Assembly (NCBI RefSeq): GCF_000688375.1
Contig: NZ_JIAF01000004.1
Coordinates: forward strand, 744,001 to 808,000
From: Prevotella sp. HUN102
Lineage (GTDB): Bacteria > Bacteroidota > Bacteroidia > Bacteroidales > Bacteroidaceae
DNA: 64,000 nucleotides
Reading direction: 5' to 3'
The notes under the pieces were generated by a model. That model had not been told where the DNA came from and made no database searches. It saw nothing but the letters and a program-made list of their open reading frames with translations. The first letter of the stretch is position 1; every line of letters starts with the position of its first letter. Positions 9,648 through 17,815 of the stretch are shown piece by piece. Position numbers and translations under genes: made by a program.

Positions 9648-10040
9648 CTAAACTTAAAAAATACTTATTGTTTTGACCTACATCTTTTAGGAAATTGTAA
9701 AAAGGTAAAAGGTAAAAAAGTATAGGGCATTTTACCTTGTGAACCACGTTACGGATTCCTCATAAAATAAAATCGCACAAATTTAATTATTAATTGTCTA
9801 ATTAACGAAGAAATATGTGTTTATTTTGCTTTGAGGTTGGTTTTTAATCACTTTTATGTGATATTTCGCCCATTGAGTGGCTTTGTTTGTCTGTGTGCTT
9901 TCACTTTTTTGTCTCCTTTCGCTTTCTCCTTATTTGGCTTCGGGGAAAGGTTGTGCGCACAGGTGCAAGATGAAAAGGATGCAGTTTTTCTCTCTTTTTC
10001 GCTTGTCGGTTTCCCGCAGTCGCAGCATCCATTTCGGGTA
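9648..10040. other. Intergenic region upstream of pnp
   Basis: AT-rich near pnp, with the short tandem GGTAAAAGGTAAAA at about 9705. No convincing gene, tRNA or promoter box could be assigned. Short frames in this stretch have no starts or coding character. The rest of the gap is occupied by the repeat at 10041-10190 and the leader of the next gene. Confidence 0.5.
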
Positions 10041-10190
10041 TGCGAAGAAACGATTTCCAATCTTGCGAAGAATGCGTTTCATTCTTCGCAAGATTGCAGT
10101 GCGTTTTTGCGAAGAATGGCGTGCAATCTTCGCAAGATTGAAAATCGATTTTTAGCCCGCTGATTATCAAGTGTTTACGAAAAGGAAAAT
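10041..10190. repeat. Composite GCGAAGAATG repeat element, copy 2
   Basis: Best copy in the window. CTTGCGAAGAATG (10063-10075) is followed by CATTCTTCGCAAG (10079-10092), then TTTGCGAAGAATG and CAATCTTCGCAAGATTG, so two successive hairpins form. After a 20-nt AT-rich spacer comes the conserved flank CTGATTATCAAGTGTTTAC. Confidence 0.8.
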
Positions 10191-10480
10191 GTTTGGTAGA
10201 TTATTGAGTATGATTCATACGTTGAAGCCCGTTCGTTCTGAGGCTAAAAAGATTTATTGATGTGGATAATGATTTAGAATAAACACAAATAAAACGCTTT
10301 CCGAAATGAGAAAAATGATGCAGCAAACGAACCGAAAGAGCTTCGTCGGCTGCATTTTTTTGTATTGCAATCATTCCTTTGCACAATGAAAAGCACATAA
10401 AAGCGAAACTTTGCAACGGTAAGGGACAGAGTTTCGGATATTTTATCTATTTTTGCAAAAGAAAATAATAACTATCAAAT

Positions 10481-11632
10481 ATGGAAAATATGATCAGAAA
10501 GACGGCACTTCCCTTACTATTGTGTGCGGTGTCATTCCTTACCAGTTGCACGGGCGAACAGTTCCACGTCGAAGGTTCGATAGCAAATGCCAAAGACTCG
10601 TTGCTGTATTTCGAGCACAATACGCTCTCCGGATTCCAGAAACTCGACTCCGTGAAGCTCGATGAAACGGGCAAGTTTGCCTTCGCAGGTGACAAGATAG
10701 ACAATCCGGAGTTCTATCGTCTGCGTATCTCGGGACAGATTATCAATATCGCTATTGACTCCACCGAAACTGTGAACGTGAAGGCTGCCTATCCCGAGAT
10801 GGCATACAAATACGAAGTGAAGGGTTCTTATGAAAACGAGAAGATAAGGGAGCTTGCCCTGAAGCAGATCGACCTGCAAAGCAGATGTCAGACTGTCTAC
10901 AATGAAAGCCCGGCAGCAGCCGATTCACTGGTTAAGGCGATGATTGCCGATTTCAAGAAAGACGTTACCACGAATTACATCTTCAAAGAACCGATGAAGG
11001 CGTATAGCTACTTTGCCCTGTTCCAGTACATCATCGTGGGCCGACAGGCGATTCCCCTGTTTGCACCTGCTCTTGACCCTGCCGACAACAAGGTGTTCGG
11101 TGCCGTTGCCACAAGCTGGGATACATTCTATCCGAACTCCGAACGTGGTCAGAATCTCCACAATATTACCATCAAGGGTATGCAGGACCAGCGCATTGTA
11201 GAGGCAAAGAATCAGGAAATAGAGTTGGAGGCTACCGAGGCAGGGCTTATCGACTTGCCTTTGCGCGACAACAAGGGCAACGAACGCCATCTTACGGACT
11301 TGAAAGGCAGGGTGGTGTTGCTCAATTTCCACACGTTCGCTGCCAAGGGTTCGCCGCAGTACATTATGAAGATGCGCGAACTCTATGCGAAATATCAGGC
11401 ACGTGGATTTGAAATTTATATGGTTTCGCTCGATGGAAACGAGCATTTCTGGAAGGAAAGCGTTGCGAGTCTGCCGTGGATAAATGTTTACGACAATAAG
11501 GATGCGAGCATCGTCTATCTAAGTCAGGCTGCTGTCTCTCCGGTAATCTATCTGATAGACAGAGAAAACAACGTGGTAAAGAATCCCTCGCAGCTCCAAA
11601 ATCTTGAAGCTGAGATTCAGGCGTTGCTGTAA
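10481..11632 (+). CDS. Thioredoxin-fold lipoprotein (TlpA-like, DUF4369-type N-terminus) lacking the CxxC
   Basis: 383 residues from ATG 10481 (ATG 10490 also possible). A lipoprotein signal ends at LTSC. The N-terminal half has the DUF4369 plan (FHVEGSIANAKDSLLYFEH, then a helical part). The C-terminal domain is a TlpA/AhpC-type thioredoxin fold: GRVVLLNFHTFAAKGSPQYI, then YAKYQARGFEIYMVSLDG and a cis-Pro loop AAVSPVIYLID. Where family members have WASWCxPC, this protein has HTFAAKGS, so both redox cysteines are missing. Disulfide reduction is therefore unlikely, and a binding or scaffold role is possible. A -7 box TATTTTTG at 10448-10455 precedes the gene. It stands alone. Confidence 0.75.
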   Translation: MENMIRKTALPLLLCAVSFLTSCTGEQFHVEGSIANAKDSLLYFEHNTLSGFQKLDSVKLDETGKFAFAGDKIDNPEFYRLRISGQIINIAIDSTETVNVKAAYPEMAYKYEVKGSYENEKIRELALKQIDLQSRCQTVYNESPAAADSLVKAMIADFKKDVTTNYIFKEPMKAYSYFALFQYIIVGRQAIPLFAPALDPADNKVFGAVATSWDTFYPNSERGQNLHNITIKGMQDQRIVEAKNQEIELEATEAGLIDLPLRDNKGNERHLTDLKGRVVLLNFHTFAAKGSPQYIMKMRELYAKYQARGFEIYMVSLDGNEHFWKESVASLPWINVYDNKDASIVYLSQAAVSPVIYLIDRENNVVKNPSQLQNLEAEIQALL

Positions 11633-11640
11633 GGGTGTTT

Positions 11641-11813
11641 GGTGGGGGGGCGAGTGGACGAGTTTACAAGTGGACAAGTGGACGAGGAAACAAGTTTACA
11701 AGTGCATAGGGCTATGATTTCACGATTTAGCTTATCTTTCCGTTGTTCTATTGGAATGATAAAGTAATATCCTTGTAAACTTGTCCCCTCGTAAACTCGT
11801 CCTCTGAATTACA
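11641..11813. repeat. GTGGACAAGT-type 3'-end repeat element, copy a
   Basis: Left arm 11651-11703 is an array of near-decamers such as GAGTGGAC, GAGTTTACAA and GTGGACAAGTGGACGAG. Right arm 11773-11808 is the inverted form (CTTGTAAACTTGTCCCCTCG). A core of about 70 nt between them differs from the core of copies c-e. It fills the gap between two convergent genes almost stop to stop. A G7 run sits at 11644-11650. Confidence 0.75.
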
Positions 11814-11815
11814 CT

Positions 11816-12409
11816 TTAGAAAGCCTTTCCGAAGCTGATGTAGGGTGCAAGTCCGAAGCGATTAACTACATCTCTGTTAGGGGTAAGCTGATAGCAGGGA
11901 GTTATACCGACCCTGAACTGGAATCCACGGGTAGATGTATAGCGATAGCCGATGTTTACAAAGGCGACTGCCGAAACGCTATTCTCTGAAATATAAGGTG
12001 TCAGCCTAACGTTATAACCGTGATGCTCTTCGTCGGGAACTATTTCGAATCCTATAAAGTGGTCGTTATACAAGCCTACATTGACACCTGCGCCCACTTC
12101 AAACCTGCTTTTCTTTTTACCTGCGAGATAGTTGATTTCCAATGGCACGCTGTAAACACGTGTGGATGTCCCCACTCCGAATAGGAAAGAGGTTTTGGAA
12201 TAGCCAAAGCCGAAACCAACACGGTAGCCCCATTGCGATCCTTCCTTGAAGCGTGCGTCGTAGTTTACGCCAATTCCGTTGGAAGCACCGCCGAGTTCGC
12301 CATAAATACTTTTGTTTAATTTGGAGTCTACTTGTCCGAATGCGGTGGTAGAACCCAAAGCAAGCAATGCGATTGCTGCAATTTTCCTTGTGGTTTTAAG
12401 TCTTTTCAT
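11816..12409 (-). CDS. Outer-membrane beta-barrel protein of unknown function
   Basis: 197 residues with a Sec signal peptide (KIAAIALLALGSTTAFG, cleavage near residue 25). The rest is a series of amphipathic strands with many aromatic and Gly residues (YGELGGASNGIGVNYDARF, WGYRVGFGFGYSKTSFLFGV) ending in APYISFGKAF, with a Phe as last residue. This fits a small 8-stranded barrel of the OmpW/PorT-like type that is widespread in Bacteroidetes. No function can be assigned. It is convergent with the TlpA-like gene. Confidence 0.65.
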   Translation of the reverse strand: MKRLKTTRKIAAIALLALGSTTAFGQVDSKLNKSIYGELGGASNGIGVNYDARFKEGSQWGYRVGFGFGYSKTSFLFGVGTSTRVYSVPLEINYLAGKKKSRFEVGAGVNVGLYNDHFIGFEIVPDEEHHGYNVRLTPYISENSVSAVAFVNIGYRYTSTRGFQFRVGITPCYQLTPNRDVVNRFGLAPYISFGKAF

Positions 12410-12556
12410 ATTTTGTTATTCTGATATTATAAATCGGTTGCAAAGATATATATTTTTCCGAAATAATGTTTTTTCTTGCTGATTATTTTTATTTGTCGGT
12501 ATAAAATAGCATTTGGGCAGATAAGTCTGAAAGTATCTTTGTCTCAAATGCGGCAT

Positions 12557-12590
12557 AAAAAACGCCGTCGGCAGAGAATTGCCGACGGCG
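12557..12590 (-). terminator. Terminator of the alpha/beta hydrolase gene
   Basis: A perfect 11-bp stem, CGCCGTCGGCA with TGCCGACGGCG, has a 6-nt loop and is followed on the minus strand by a T run. Confidence 0.88.
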
Positions 12591-12640
12591 AGTGTTATAC
12601 GTTTGTAAATGTCTTATCCTATTCTTGTTTTCCGGAAGCG

Positions 12641-13465
12641 TTAGAAGCTGCGCATCCACGCCTTGAGGTCCATCATCATTTCCTGATTGTATCGGAAACC
12701 AATCTTGCTTCCCCATCCGTGTCCACCGCCGGGATAGACGTGGAGCGAGCCGGGAACGTCGTTCTTATAAAGCTCCATATAATAGTTTACGCCGTTTGCC
12801 GGTGGCACAACGTTGTCGTCGTCGCTCAGCGCAATAAATGCACGTGGCGTTACGCGGCTCACGTTCAGGTCGGCACTGTATTTCTTCTGTTCGTGCTTGC
12901 TGGGACGCTTGCCGAGGAAGTTGTGGTAGCTTTCGTCGTGTCCGAAACCTTCCATCATAGAGATTACAGGGTAGAAAAGAATCTGGAAGTCAGGTTTAGC
13001 CTCGCCTCTGCTCTGCGTTGCGATGGTTGCCGCAAGGTGTCCGCCTGCCGAAAAGCCCATAATGCCCACCTCGTTACGGCTGATTTTCCACGCGGCAGCG
13101 TTCATTCTCGCCAGTTTCATCGCCTGTTCGGCATCGGCAACCGGCACTTCGGGCTTGCCGTTCGGCATACGGTATTTCAGCACGAGGGCTGCAATGCCCT
13201 GATTCTGGAAGTATTCGCCCCAGTCGTAGCCTTCGTTTTCTATCTCAAGATGGTTGTAGCCGCCACCCGGGCAGATGATAACTGCACGCCCGGTAGCCTC
13301 TCGGTCGTTGGGAAGATAGACACGCACCTTTGCGGTGTCGTTTTTGTTGCCATTGTTGTAAGGCACACGGCCGTTGTAGAGATTCACATCAAAAGTCTTC
13401 TGTGCGAATGCCGTAGCTGCAAAAGCCACCAAGCCTGCCATTACAAAAAGTTTTCTGAAATTCAT
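12641..13465 (-). CDS. Secreted alpha/beta hydrolase (acetyl xylan esterase/BD-FAE-like)
   Basis: 274 residues. A signal peptide (LVAFAATAFAQ, cleavage near residue 22) precedes an alpha/beta-hydrolase fold. The oxyanion motif PGGGYNHL is at 66-73, the nucleophile elbow GFSAGGH puts the catalytic Ser at 139, the acid is probably Asp 217 in SDDDNVV, and the catalytic His is 249 in PGGGHGWG. This is the pattern of small carbohydrate or feruloyl esterases common in Prevotella (BD-FAE and related families); the true substrate is unknown. The protein should be periplasmic. A -7 box (TATCTTTG on the minus strand, 13602-13595) lies about 130 nt upstream of the start. Confidence 0.82.
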   Translation of the reverse strand: MNFRKLFVMAGLVAFAATAFAQKTFDVNLYNGRVPYNNGNKNDTAKVRVYLPNDREATGRAVIICPGGGYNHLEIENEGYDWGEYFQNQGIAALVLKYRMPNGKPEVPVADAEQAMKLARMNAAAWKISRNEVGIMGFSAGGHLAATIATQSRGEAKPDFQILFYPVISMMEGFGHDESYHNFLGKRPSKHEQKKYSADLNVSRVTPRAFIALSDDDNVVPPANGVNYYMELYKNDVPGSLHVYPGGGHGWGSKIGFRYNQEMMMDLKAWMRSF

Positions 13466-13788
13466 TATCTGTTTGATATTGTTTGTTTGCGTATGTCTGA
13501 TACTTTAGGGAACTGCTGCTTGATTGTTCGGAAAGGGTTTAATGTCAGCGTGCAACTGGCTTGCTGATAAGCCGAAATCCACAACGCAGCTTTGCAAAGA
13601 TAGTGAAAAAAAGGAAAAATGAGGGCTGATGTTTAGAGTTTTTAGTATATTTGCAGCCATATACATTTAAAGCGCACAGTGTCTAAACGTATTTTAAGGG
13701 TTATGACTGTTTCATTAACACCTCATAATGACAGAGCGAACAGGGCAGGGAAGAAATTCCTTGCTTGGTTCCATTGGAAAATAGGGTT
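13466..13788. other. Divergent intergenic region with two -7 boxes
   Basis: Holds TATCTTTG on the minus strand (13602-13595) toward the esterase gene and TATATTTG (13646-13653) toward the Nudix gene. Neither has a good -33 box. A palindrome CTTTGCAAAG at 13590-13599 overlaps the first box. Nothing else was recognised. Confidence 0.45.
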
Positions 13789-14322
13789 ATGCACGTATTA
13801 GATAAGTTTGGCTACTGTCCTGTCTGTGGCAGTCAGCATTTTGAAGAACAGAGTGAGAAGAGCAAGAAGTGCGAGGCTTGTGGCTTTGAGTATTTCCTGA
13901 ATCCCAGTGCTTCCGTTGCGGCATTCATACTGAACGGGAAGGGCGAATTGCTTGTGGTAAGAAGGAAGATAAACCCCGGAAAGGGAACGCTGGACCTGCC
14001 GGGAGGATTTGCTGATATAGGCGAAACCATTGATGAGGCACTGCTTCGTGAGATAAAGGAGGAAACGAACCTTGACGTTGTGGCTGCCACCTATTTTGAA
14101 ACGGTGCCGAACAAGTATCGTTACAGCGATTTTGATATTCCCACACTCGATGCTTTTTTCGTCTGCGATGTTGCCAATGAGGAGGAACTGCGAGCAAGCG
14201 ACGACGCTTCTGAGGCTCTTTGGCTTCCCTTGAAAGATATTCATACGGAAGAGTTCGGGCTTCGCTCGATTCGCAGGGCATTGTTCGACTTTCTGAAAAT
14301 GAAGTTGGGAGAATCTAAATAA
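13789..14322 (+). CDS. Nudix hydrolase with N-terminal zinc ribbon
   Basis: 177 residues from ATG 13789, chosen because it directly precedes the zinc ribbon; a longer reading has no family support. Cys 10/13 and Cys 28/31 (CPVC and CEAC) form a four-Cys zinc ribbon as in NADH pyrophosphatase-like Nudix proteins. The Nudix box at residues 73-95 reads GFADIGETIDEALLREIKEE then TNL. It matches G-x5-E-x7-R-E-U-x-E-E-x-G-U except that the last Gly is Asn. Such enzymes hydrolyse nucleoside diphosphate-linked compounds, probably in the cytoplasm; the substrate cannot be told. It is a single gene. Confidence 0.88.
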   Translation: MHVLDKFGYCPVCGSQHFEEQSEKSKKCEACGFEYFLNPSASVAAFILNGKGELLVVRRKINPGKGTLDLPGGFADIGETIDEALLREIKEETNLDVVAATYFETVPNKYRYSDFDIPTLDAFFVCDVANEEELRASDDASEALWLPLKDIHTEEFGLRSIRRALFDFLKMKLGESK

Positions 14323-14356
14323 TGCTCCGGTTCGGAATAAGATACTAAAGAAGACG

Positions 14357-14438
14357 CTCACAGATTTTACTGACCCACGGATTATTTTCTCATTCTCTGT
14401 GGAGAAAACAACATCTGTGTTTGCGTGGATTCTGTGAG
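14357..14438. repeat. Nested inverted repeat of CACAGAT type
   Basis: Three nested arms are in register: CTCACAGA (14357-14364) with TCTGTGAG (14431-14438), CCACG (14375-14379) with CGTGG (14424-14428), and TTTTCTC (14385-14391) with GAGAAAA (14402-14408). It lies in the 320-nt gap before topA. The wording CACAGATT/CACGGATT is common in intergenic repeats of Bacteroidales. Confidence 0.6.
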
Positions 14439-14605
14439 GGATTAAGCTGAAAGGATAGGGAAAAAACAAATTTACTGGCAGTCAGTTCACTTGTACACTT
14501 GTTTGCTTATCCCGAACTCGGACAGGAATTGACATTAAAAGCCCCTTAAAACTTAAAAAAACAGAAAAGTTGCACATTATATAAGGTGTAAGAGAAAAGA
14601 TTGAT

Positions 14606-14613
14606 TACTTTTG
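14606..14613 (+). promoter_or_regulatory. -7 box of topA
   Basis: TACTTTTG fits TAnnTTTG, 30 nt before the topA start. No -33 element is at the usual distance. Confidence 0.4.
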
Positions 14614-14642
14614 CGCCCTTGAAAAAATGTACAAATGCCGTT

Positions 14643-16997
14643 ATGCAAGAAAATCTGGTAATAGTAGAGAGCCCGGCAAAGGCTAAGACAATTGAGAAAT
14701 TTTTGGGAGACGACTTTAAGGTTATGTCTTCCTACGGACATATACGCGACCTGAAAAAGAAGGAACTGAGTATCGACTTGGATACTTTGGAGCCGGATTA
14801 TGAAATTCCTGAAGAGAAGAAAAAGATAGTAGGCGAACTCAAGAAGAGTGCAAAGGCTGCCAAGAAGGTTTGGTTGGCATCCGATGAGGACCGTGAGGGG
14901 GAGGCCATCAGTTGGCACCTTTGCGAGGTTCTCGGTTTGGATGAGGCGAAGACGAGCCGTATCGTGTTCCACGAAATTACCAAGCCGGCGATTCTCGCAG
15001 CCATAGAAAGTCCACGCCGACTGGATATGAATCTCGTAAATGCACAGCAGGCGCGCAGAGTGCTCGACCGTCTGGTGGGTTTCCGTCTTTCTCCCGTGTT
15101 GTGGCGCAAGGTAAAACCCGCCTTGAGTGCCGGTCGTGTGCAGAGCGTGGCAGTACGGTTGATTGTGGAACGTGAGCGCGAGATTCAGGCTTTCGTGTCA
15201 GAACCCTACTATCGTGTGAATGCCATTTTTGCAGTAACGAGTGAAGATGGCTCAAAGAACGAAGTGAAGGCTGAACTCAGTAAGCGTTTCAAGACGCACG
15301 AAGAGGCTTTGGCATTCCTCGATTTGTGTAAGACGGCAAAATTCACGGTTTCATCGGTTGCAAAGAAGCCTTTGCAGCGCACTCCGGCAGCTCCTTTTAC
15401 CACTTCTACATTGCAGCAGGAAGCTGCGCGCAAGCTCGGATTTACGGTCAGCCAGACGATGATGGTGGCGCAGCGGCTCTACGAAGCCGGCCGCATCACG
15501 TATATGCGTACCGACAGCGTGAATCTTTCGTCGCTGGCTATCAATACGGCGAAGGCCGAAATTGCTAAGCTCTACGGTGAGGAATACAGCAAGGTACGCA
15601 ATTACCACACGAAGGCGAAGGGAGCACAGGAGGCTCACGAGGCTATTCGCCCCACTTATATGGACAATGCAACCATAGACGGAACCAGTCAGGAGAAGCG
15701 TCTCTATGATTTGATATGGAAACGCACGGTAGCGTCGCAGATGGCTGATGCACGAATCGATAAAACCACGGTAAACATCGGAATTATCGACGGAAACGGT
15801 AAGTCGGACGACAGCCTGCAATTCATTGCGACGGGCGAAGTGATTGTGTTCGACGGATTCCTGAAGGTATATCGTGAATCGACTGACGACGATGACAACA
15901 ATGCTGAAGAGCTTTCACACGCATTGCCGGTTATAAATGAGGGCGATGAATTGGAACGCCGCGACATTGTTTCTACCGAACGATATTCAATGGGGCCGAG
16001 CAGATACACCGAAGCAAGTTTGGTTCACAAACTGGAAGAGCTGGGAATCGGCCGTCCTTCCACTTATGCGCCTACAATTTCCACCATTCAGCAGCGCGAG
16101 TATGTTCAGAAAGGCGACAAGAAAGGCGACGAACGTCATTATGTTGTCGATACATTGCAGGGGTTGAAAGTCTCTTCAAAGAACAAGAAAGAGATGGTGG
16201 GCGCCGATAAGGGCAAACTCATCCCGACGGATATCGGTATCGTGGTGAACGATTTCCTCTTGAACAACTTCCCTGATATTATGGATTACAACTTCACGGC
16301 AAAGGTGGAGCAGGAATTTGACAAGATTTCGGAAGGAAAGGCAGCTTGGAATAAGGAGATGAAGAACTTCTACAAGAGTTTTGAACCCGAAGTTGAGGCT
16401 GTGATGAATGCTCGTTCGGAGCATAAGGCAGGCGAACGCGAGTTGGGAACAGACCCTGCAAGCAACAAGCCTGTGTTTGTAAAGATTGGCCGTTTTGGTC
16501 CTGTCGTGCAGATTGGTTCAGCAGACGATGAGGAAAAACCCCGCTTTGCACAGCTTCCGTCCGACAAGAGTATGGAAACGCTGACATTGGAGGATGCTTT
16601 GGAACTTTTCAAACTCCCCCGTAAGGTCGGGCAGTTCGAAGGTTCCGACGTAGTTATCGGCGCAGGAAGGTTTGGACCGTACGTGATGCACAACAAAAAA
16701 TACGTTTCCTTACCGAAGGATGAAAACCCATTGACTGTTACGCTCGACACGGCTATCCATCTGATTCAGGAAAAACGCTTGCAGGATGCACAGCGTCATC
16801 TGAAGACTTTTGCGGAAGATCCGAAGATGGAGGTAATGAACGGTCGATATGGCCCCTACATTGCATACGACGGAAAGAACTACCGTATGCCAAAGGTACT
16901 TCACGAAAAGGCTGCCGAGCTTACCTACGACGAGTGTATGGAAATCGTAAAGAACGCCCCCGAGCCGAAACCGGCACGCAGTAGGGCAAAAAAATAA
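14643..16997 (+). CDS. topA: DNA topoisomerase I (type IA)
   Basis: 784 residues from ATG 14643, where the family's usual start MQENLVIVESPAKAKTIEKF lies; the frame opens earlier. It relaxes negatively supercoiled DNA. A Toprim domain (about 3-130) has the acidic motif ASDEDREGEAISW. Domains II-IV include SAGRVQSVAVRLIV and the active-site segment AGRITYMRTDSVNLS, with the catalytic Tyr near residue 300. The C-terminal ~200 residues are Topo_C repeat-like modules (FGPVVQIGSADDEEKPRFA, GRFGPYVMHNKKY, GRYGPYIAYDGKNY). There are no CxxC zinc fingers, unlike E. coli, and a basic tail ARSRAKK closes the protein. The next gene, aroK, is co-directional 51 nt downstream. Confidence 0.97.
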   Translation: MQENLVIVESPAKAKTIEKFLGDDFKVMSSYGHIRDLKKKELSIDLDTLEPDYEIPEEKKKIVGELKKSAKAAKKVWLASDEDREGEAISWHLCEVLGLDEAKTSRIVFHEITKPAILAAIESPRRLDMNLVNAQQARRVLDRLVGFRLSPVLWRKVKPALSAGRVQSVAVRLIVEREREIQAFVSEPYYRVNAIFAVTSEDGSKNEVKAELSKRFKTHEEALAFLDLCKTAKFTVSSVAKKPLQRTPAAPFTTSTLQQEAARKLGFTVSQTMMVAQRLYEAGRITYMRTDSVNLSSLAINTAKAEIAKLYGEEYSKVRNYHTKAKGAQEAHEAIRPTYMDNATIDGTSQEKRLYDLIWKRTVASQMADARIDKTTVNIGIIDGNGKSDDSLQFIATGEVIVFDGFLKVYRESTDDDDNNAEELSHALPVINEGDELERRDIVSTERYSMGPSRYTEASLVHKLEELGIGRPSTYAPTISTIQQREYVQKGDKKGDERHYVVDTLQGLKVSSKNKKEMVGADKGKLIPTDIGIVVNDFLLNNFPDIMDYNFTAKVEQEFDKISEGKAAWNKEMKNFYKSFEPEVEAVMNARSEHKAGERELGTDPASNKPVFVKIGRFGPVVQIGSADDEEKPRFAQLPSDKSMETLTLEDALELFKLPRKVGQFEGSDVVIGAGRFGPYVMHNKKYVSLPKDENPLTVTLDTAIHLIQEKRLQDAQRHLKTFAEDPKMEVMNGRYGPYIAYDGKNYRMPKVLHEKAAELTYDECMEIVKNAPEPKPARSRAKK

Positions 16998-17009
16998 ATA
17001 TGGATTTCG

Positions 17010-17033
17010 CCTCCTTCTCGCTTGAGAGGGAGG
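17010..17033. other. Hairpin between topA and aroK
   Basis: A 10-bp stem (one G-U pair), CCTCCTTCTC with GAGAGGGAGG, has loop GCTT. No T run follows, so it may be an RNA processing or attenuation point rather than a terminator. Confidence 0.5.
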
Positions 17034-17048
17034 TTGAAATGTTTTAAG

Positions 17049-17600
17049 ATGGCAGAGTATCAGCAGCGGACAGCAAGACGAATCATCATTATCGGCTATA
17101 TGGGAGCCGGTAAGACCACCGTTGGCAAGGCTTTGGCAAAGGAACTTGGCATACCTTTCTATGATTTGGACTGGTACATAGAGAGCCGTATGCGCAAAAC
17201 CGTAAAGCAGATATTCGATGAAAAGGGCGAAGAAGGCTTCCGCCGGATAGAAAGGAATATGCTGCACGAGGTTGCTGAATTTGAGAATGTGGTGGTTTCC
17301 TGTGGTGGAGGCACGCCTTGTTTCTTCGATAATATGGATTATATGAATGAAAAAGGCGATACGCTCTATCTGAAGGCAACGCCGGAAGTGCTCTATGGCC
17401 ATCTGAAAATGGGAAAATCGGTGCGCCCTCTTCTGCTGAACAAGACACCGGAAGAAGTAAAGACCTTCATCGCCGAGCAGATGAAACACCGCGAACCCTA
17501 CTATATGAAAGCTAAACACGTGCTGGACGTGAACCTGATGGACGATTACAAGAAAATCAAAATATCAGTAGAGGAAGCCAGAAAACTCCTCAATCTTTGA
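17049..17600 (+). CDS. aroK: Shikimate kinase
   Basis: 183 residues from ATG 17049. Walker A GYMGAGKTT is at 16-24; the shikimate-binding Asp follows in PFYDLDWYIE; Arg in EGFRRIERNML and the CGGGTP loop (near residue 88) complete the substrate site; the lid region KSVRPLL carries the catalytic Arg. It phosphorylates shikimate at the 3-position in aromatic amino-acid synthesis, in the cytoplasm. The length is normal for the family. It is probably co-transcribed with topA, since only a short gap with a hairpin separates them. Confidence 0.95.
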   Translation: MAEYQQRTARRIIIIGYMGAGKTTVGKALAKELGIPFYDLDWYIESRMRKTVKQIFDEKGEEGFRRIERNMLHEVAEFENVVVSCGGGTPCFFDNMDYMNEKGDTLYLKATPEVLYGHLKMGKSVRPLLLNKTPEEVKTFIAEQMKHREPYYMKAKHVLDVNLMDDYKKIKISVEEARKLLNL

Positions 17601-17661
17601 CCCAAGTGCGTGAAACATTGCTGCATAGTGTGAAAACGTAGGAACAGCAGTGCAAAAACGC

Positions 17662-17701
17662 CGATGAAATGGCGAAAAATATCGATGAAATGGCGAAAAA
17701 T
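17662..17701 (+). repeat. Tandem 19-bp direct repeat
   Basis: CGATGAAATGGCGAAAAAT occurs at 17662-17680 and again at 17683-17701, separated by AT (period 21). It lies in the gap between aroK and speA. Confidence 0.8.
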
Positions 17702-17815
17702 CATTTCTGAACATTTGAAAAGATAGAATATAATTACAATACTTTTTTTACTTCAGAGGCATTTGTTCCCTGTGTGAGCGGAATGGATTCTCGTTAGGAT
17801 TGGACCTGTTTGAAT

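Noticed and set aside
11644..11650. G7 run as another phase-variation tract
   Set aside because: Seven G between two gene 3' ends, within a repeat element, with no promoter or start codon nearby.
11641..11813. Tandem units that could be taken for a CRISPR array
   Set aside because: Units are 8-10 nt, degenerate and contiguous, without spacers of constant length, and arms are inverted. No cas genes are in the window.
12476..13567. Long plus-strand ORF of 363 codons
   Set aside because: It is antisense to the esterase gene, whose signal peptide and catalytic motifs are intact; the plus frame has no domain features.
16710..17519. Minus-strand ORF of 269 codons over topA end and aroK
   Set aside because: Both plus-strand genes are clear conserved enzymes covering the same bases.
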